Below the pieces are notes generated by a model. That model saw only the letters and a list, made by a program, of their open reading frames with translations. It ran no database searches and was not told the origin of the DNA. This document shows positions 4,668 through 5,290 of a DNA stretch of 5,290 nucleotides, in pieces. Where the stretch lies: contig JAUWNA010000164.1 of NCBI GenBank assembly GCA_030612905.1, positions 1-5,290 of the forward strand, given 5' to 3'. Source of the DNA: Promethearchaeota archaeon (GTDB lineage: Archaea > Asgardarchaeota > Lokiarchaeia > Sigyniarchaeales > SOKP01). Numbering within the stretch: position 1 is the stretch's first letter; every line of letters begins with the position of its first letter. The translations under genes and the position numbers were made by a program.

Positions 4668-5290
4668 CGGGTATAACACTATGCCATCTATCCCATCAAC
4701 CAATACGGCATTTGGGATTACTTTTTTAATTATATTATACCCCGCGTTGACATCGGCGTTTAAGATAATTCCTTTCTTACTTCGAAATAACCCTCTGTTA
4801 ATTCGCTTTCCTGCATAGGTTCTGTGTTTTTGAATCGATTCGTTGTCTAAAAAACTGCATTTAGAAGTATAAGATTCCTTTTCTAAGATAACATCGATTC
4901 CTACTAATTTGGATTTGTATCGAATTTGAGAAATCAATTTGAAATAGGGAAGCTGAACGAACTTTTGGTTATTTCTCCGCCCCATGTTTATTTTTTGTTT
5001 CCAAGAGCGATTATACCCGACAATTATCGTTCCAAGATTATTATCGACGCAATAATTAATAATTCTTCTTGAAATTTTGTGAAATTGGTCGTTAATTTTG
5101 TTATTTCGCTTTTTAGTGAGTTTTTGAATTCTTCTCGTTTCAAACGCGCTCCCTCGCTTATCTTTAACGCTTTTATATCTTGCTAATTGTTTGTTATAGA
5201 ATTGATTAGTGGACTTGGCAATACCGCCTTTAATAATTGCTGGTTGTAGTCCTGCATTATTTACCATAGTTACGATATTTGCTAATCCTA
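4647..5290 (-). CDS. tnpB: IS200/IS605-family OrfB (TnpB) nuclease, C-terminal part; runs off the right edge
   Basis: The frame is open at the window edge, so the visible 213 residues are the C-terminal half of a TnpB of about 400 residues; the ATG at 5267 is internal, not the start. Just inside the edge, GLANIVTMVNN..LQPAIIKGG..KSTNQFYNK follows the RuvC-I block of the family, whose aspartate lies outside the window. Counting from the internal Met at 5267: a helical basic stretch (30-70), GTIIVGYNRSWKQ (79-91), ESYTSKCSFLDNE (131-143), YAGKRINRGLF (151-161) and the RuvC-III motif NADVNAGYNI (170-179) with Asp172. TnpB proteins are RNA-guided DNA nucleases of these elements. This subtype lacks the usual CxxC zinc ribbon, and Asn86 stands where RuvC-II glutamate normally sits. 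The intact C-terminus (DGIDGIVLYP) suggests a recent, possibly functional copy. No TnpA is visible. Confidence 0.9.
   Translation of the reverse strand, partial: GLANIVTMVNNAGLQPAIIKGGIAKSTNQFYNKQLARYKSVKDKRGSAFETRRIQKLTKKRNNKINDQFHKISRRIINYCVDNNLGTIIVGYNRSWKQKINMGRRNNQKFVQLPYFKLISQIRYKSKLVGIDVILEKESYTSKCSFLDNESIQKHRTYAGKRINRGLFRSKKGIILNADVNAGYNIIKKVIPNAVLVDGIDGIVLYPYSIAIS
4661..4902 (-). mobile_element. Part of an IS200/IS605-like insertion (conserved C-terminal block of tnpB)
   Basis: This marks the best conserved nuclease block of the insertion. The element itself extends past the right edge, and its right end is expected between the tnpB stop (4647) and the ubiquitin-like gene promoter (about 4520). 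IS200/IS605 elements have no terminal inverted repeats or target duplications, so the boundary cannot be set from this sequence alone. Confidence 0.4.

Noticed and set aside
4647..5290. CRISPR-Cas12-like effector
   Set aside because: The motifs and C-terminus match the IS605 OrfB family, and no direct-repeat array is present in the window.

Overview
The window reads as a piece of an AT-rich archaeal chromosome, most likely from an Asgard archaeon (Lokiarchaeia-like). Several independent signs point this way. A tRNA-Ser(CGA) gene is interrupted after position 37 by an intron with bulge-helix-bulge geometry, which is an archaeal trait. There is an eS25 ribosomal protein, which is absent from most Euryarchaeota. 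A methyltransferase strongly resembles eukaryotic Bud23. A Rag/Gtr-like small GTPase carries a C-terminal roadblock-like domain. TATA-like boxes and T-tract ends are visible, and several genes start at TTG. Taxonomy is inferred from gene content only.

Layout, left to right. The left edge (1-572, minus) holds the N-terminal 190 residues of an exported, sequon-rich surface protein. Then comes the Bud23-like rRNA guanine-N7 methyltransferase (718-1350, minus), divergent from eS25 (1500-1799, plus) across about 150 bases that hold both promoters. After eS25 come the intron-bearing tRNA-Ser(CGA) (1932-2040, plus) and, only 33 bases later, a PfkB-family sugar/nucleoside kinase (2074-3138, plus). 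The kinase ends 11 bases from the convergent Rag-like GTPase (3150-4082, minus). Upstream of the GTPase on the same strand is a MoaD/ThiS/SAMP-type ubiquitin-like protein ending in Gly-Gly (4206-4487, minus). The right edge (4647-5290, minus) is the C-terminal half of an IS200/IS605 OrfB (TnpB) protein that continues out of the window.

How the genes fit together. The centre is a translation cluster: a small-subunit rRNA methyltransferase, a small-subunit protein and a serine tRNA. The kinase may depend on read-through from the tRNA, because there is little room for its own promoter. The Rag-like GTPase and the ubiquitin-like protein look like separately transcribed genes, since a 10-T tract follows the ubiquitin-like gene and a TATA box precedes the GTPase. 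The TnpB end is a mobile-element insertion next to this core region. No stretch longer than 300 bases lacks a gene. The five intergenic gaps (573-717, 1351-1499, 1800-1931, 4083-4205, 4488-4646) hold promoter-like and terminator-like AT tracts, described below.
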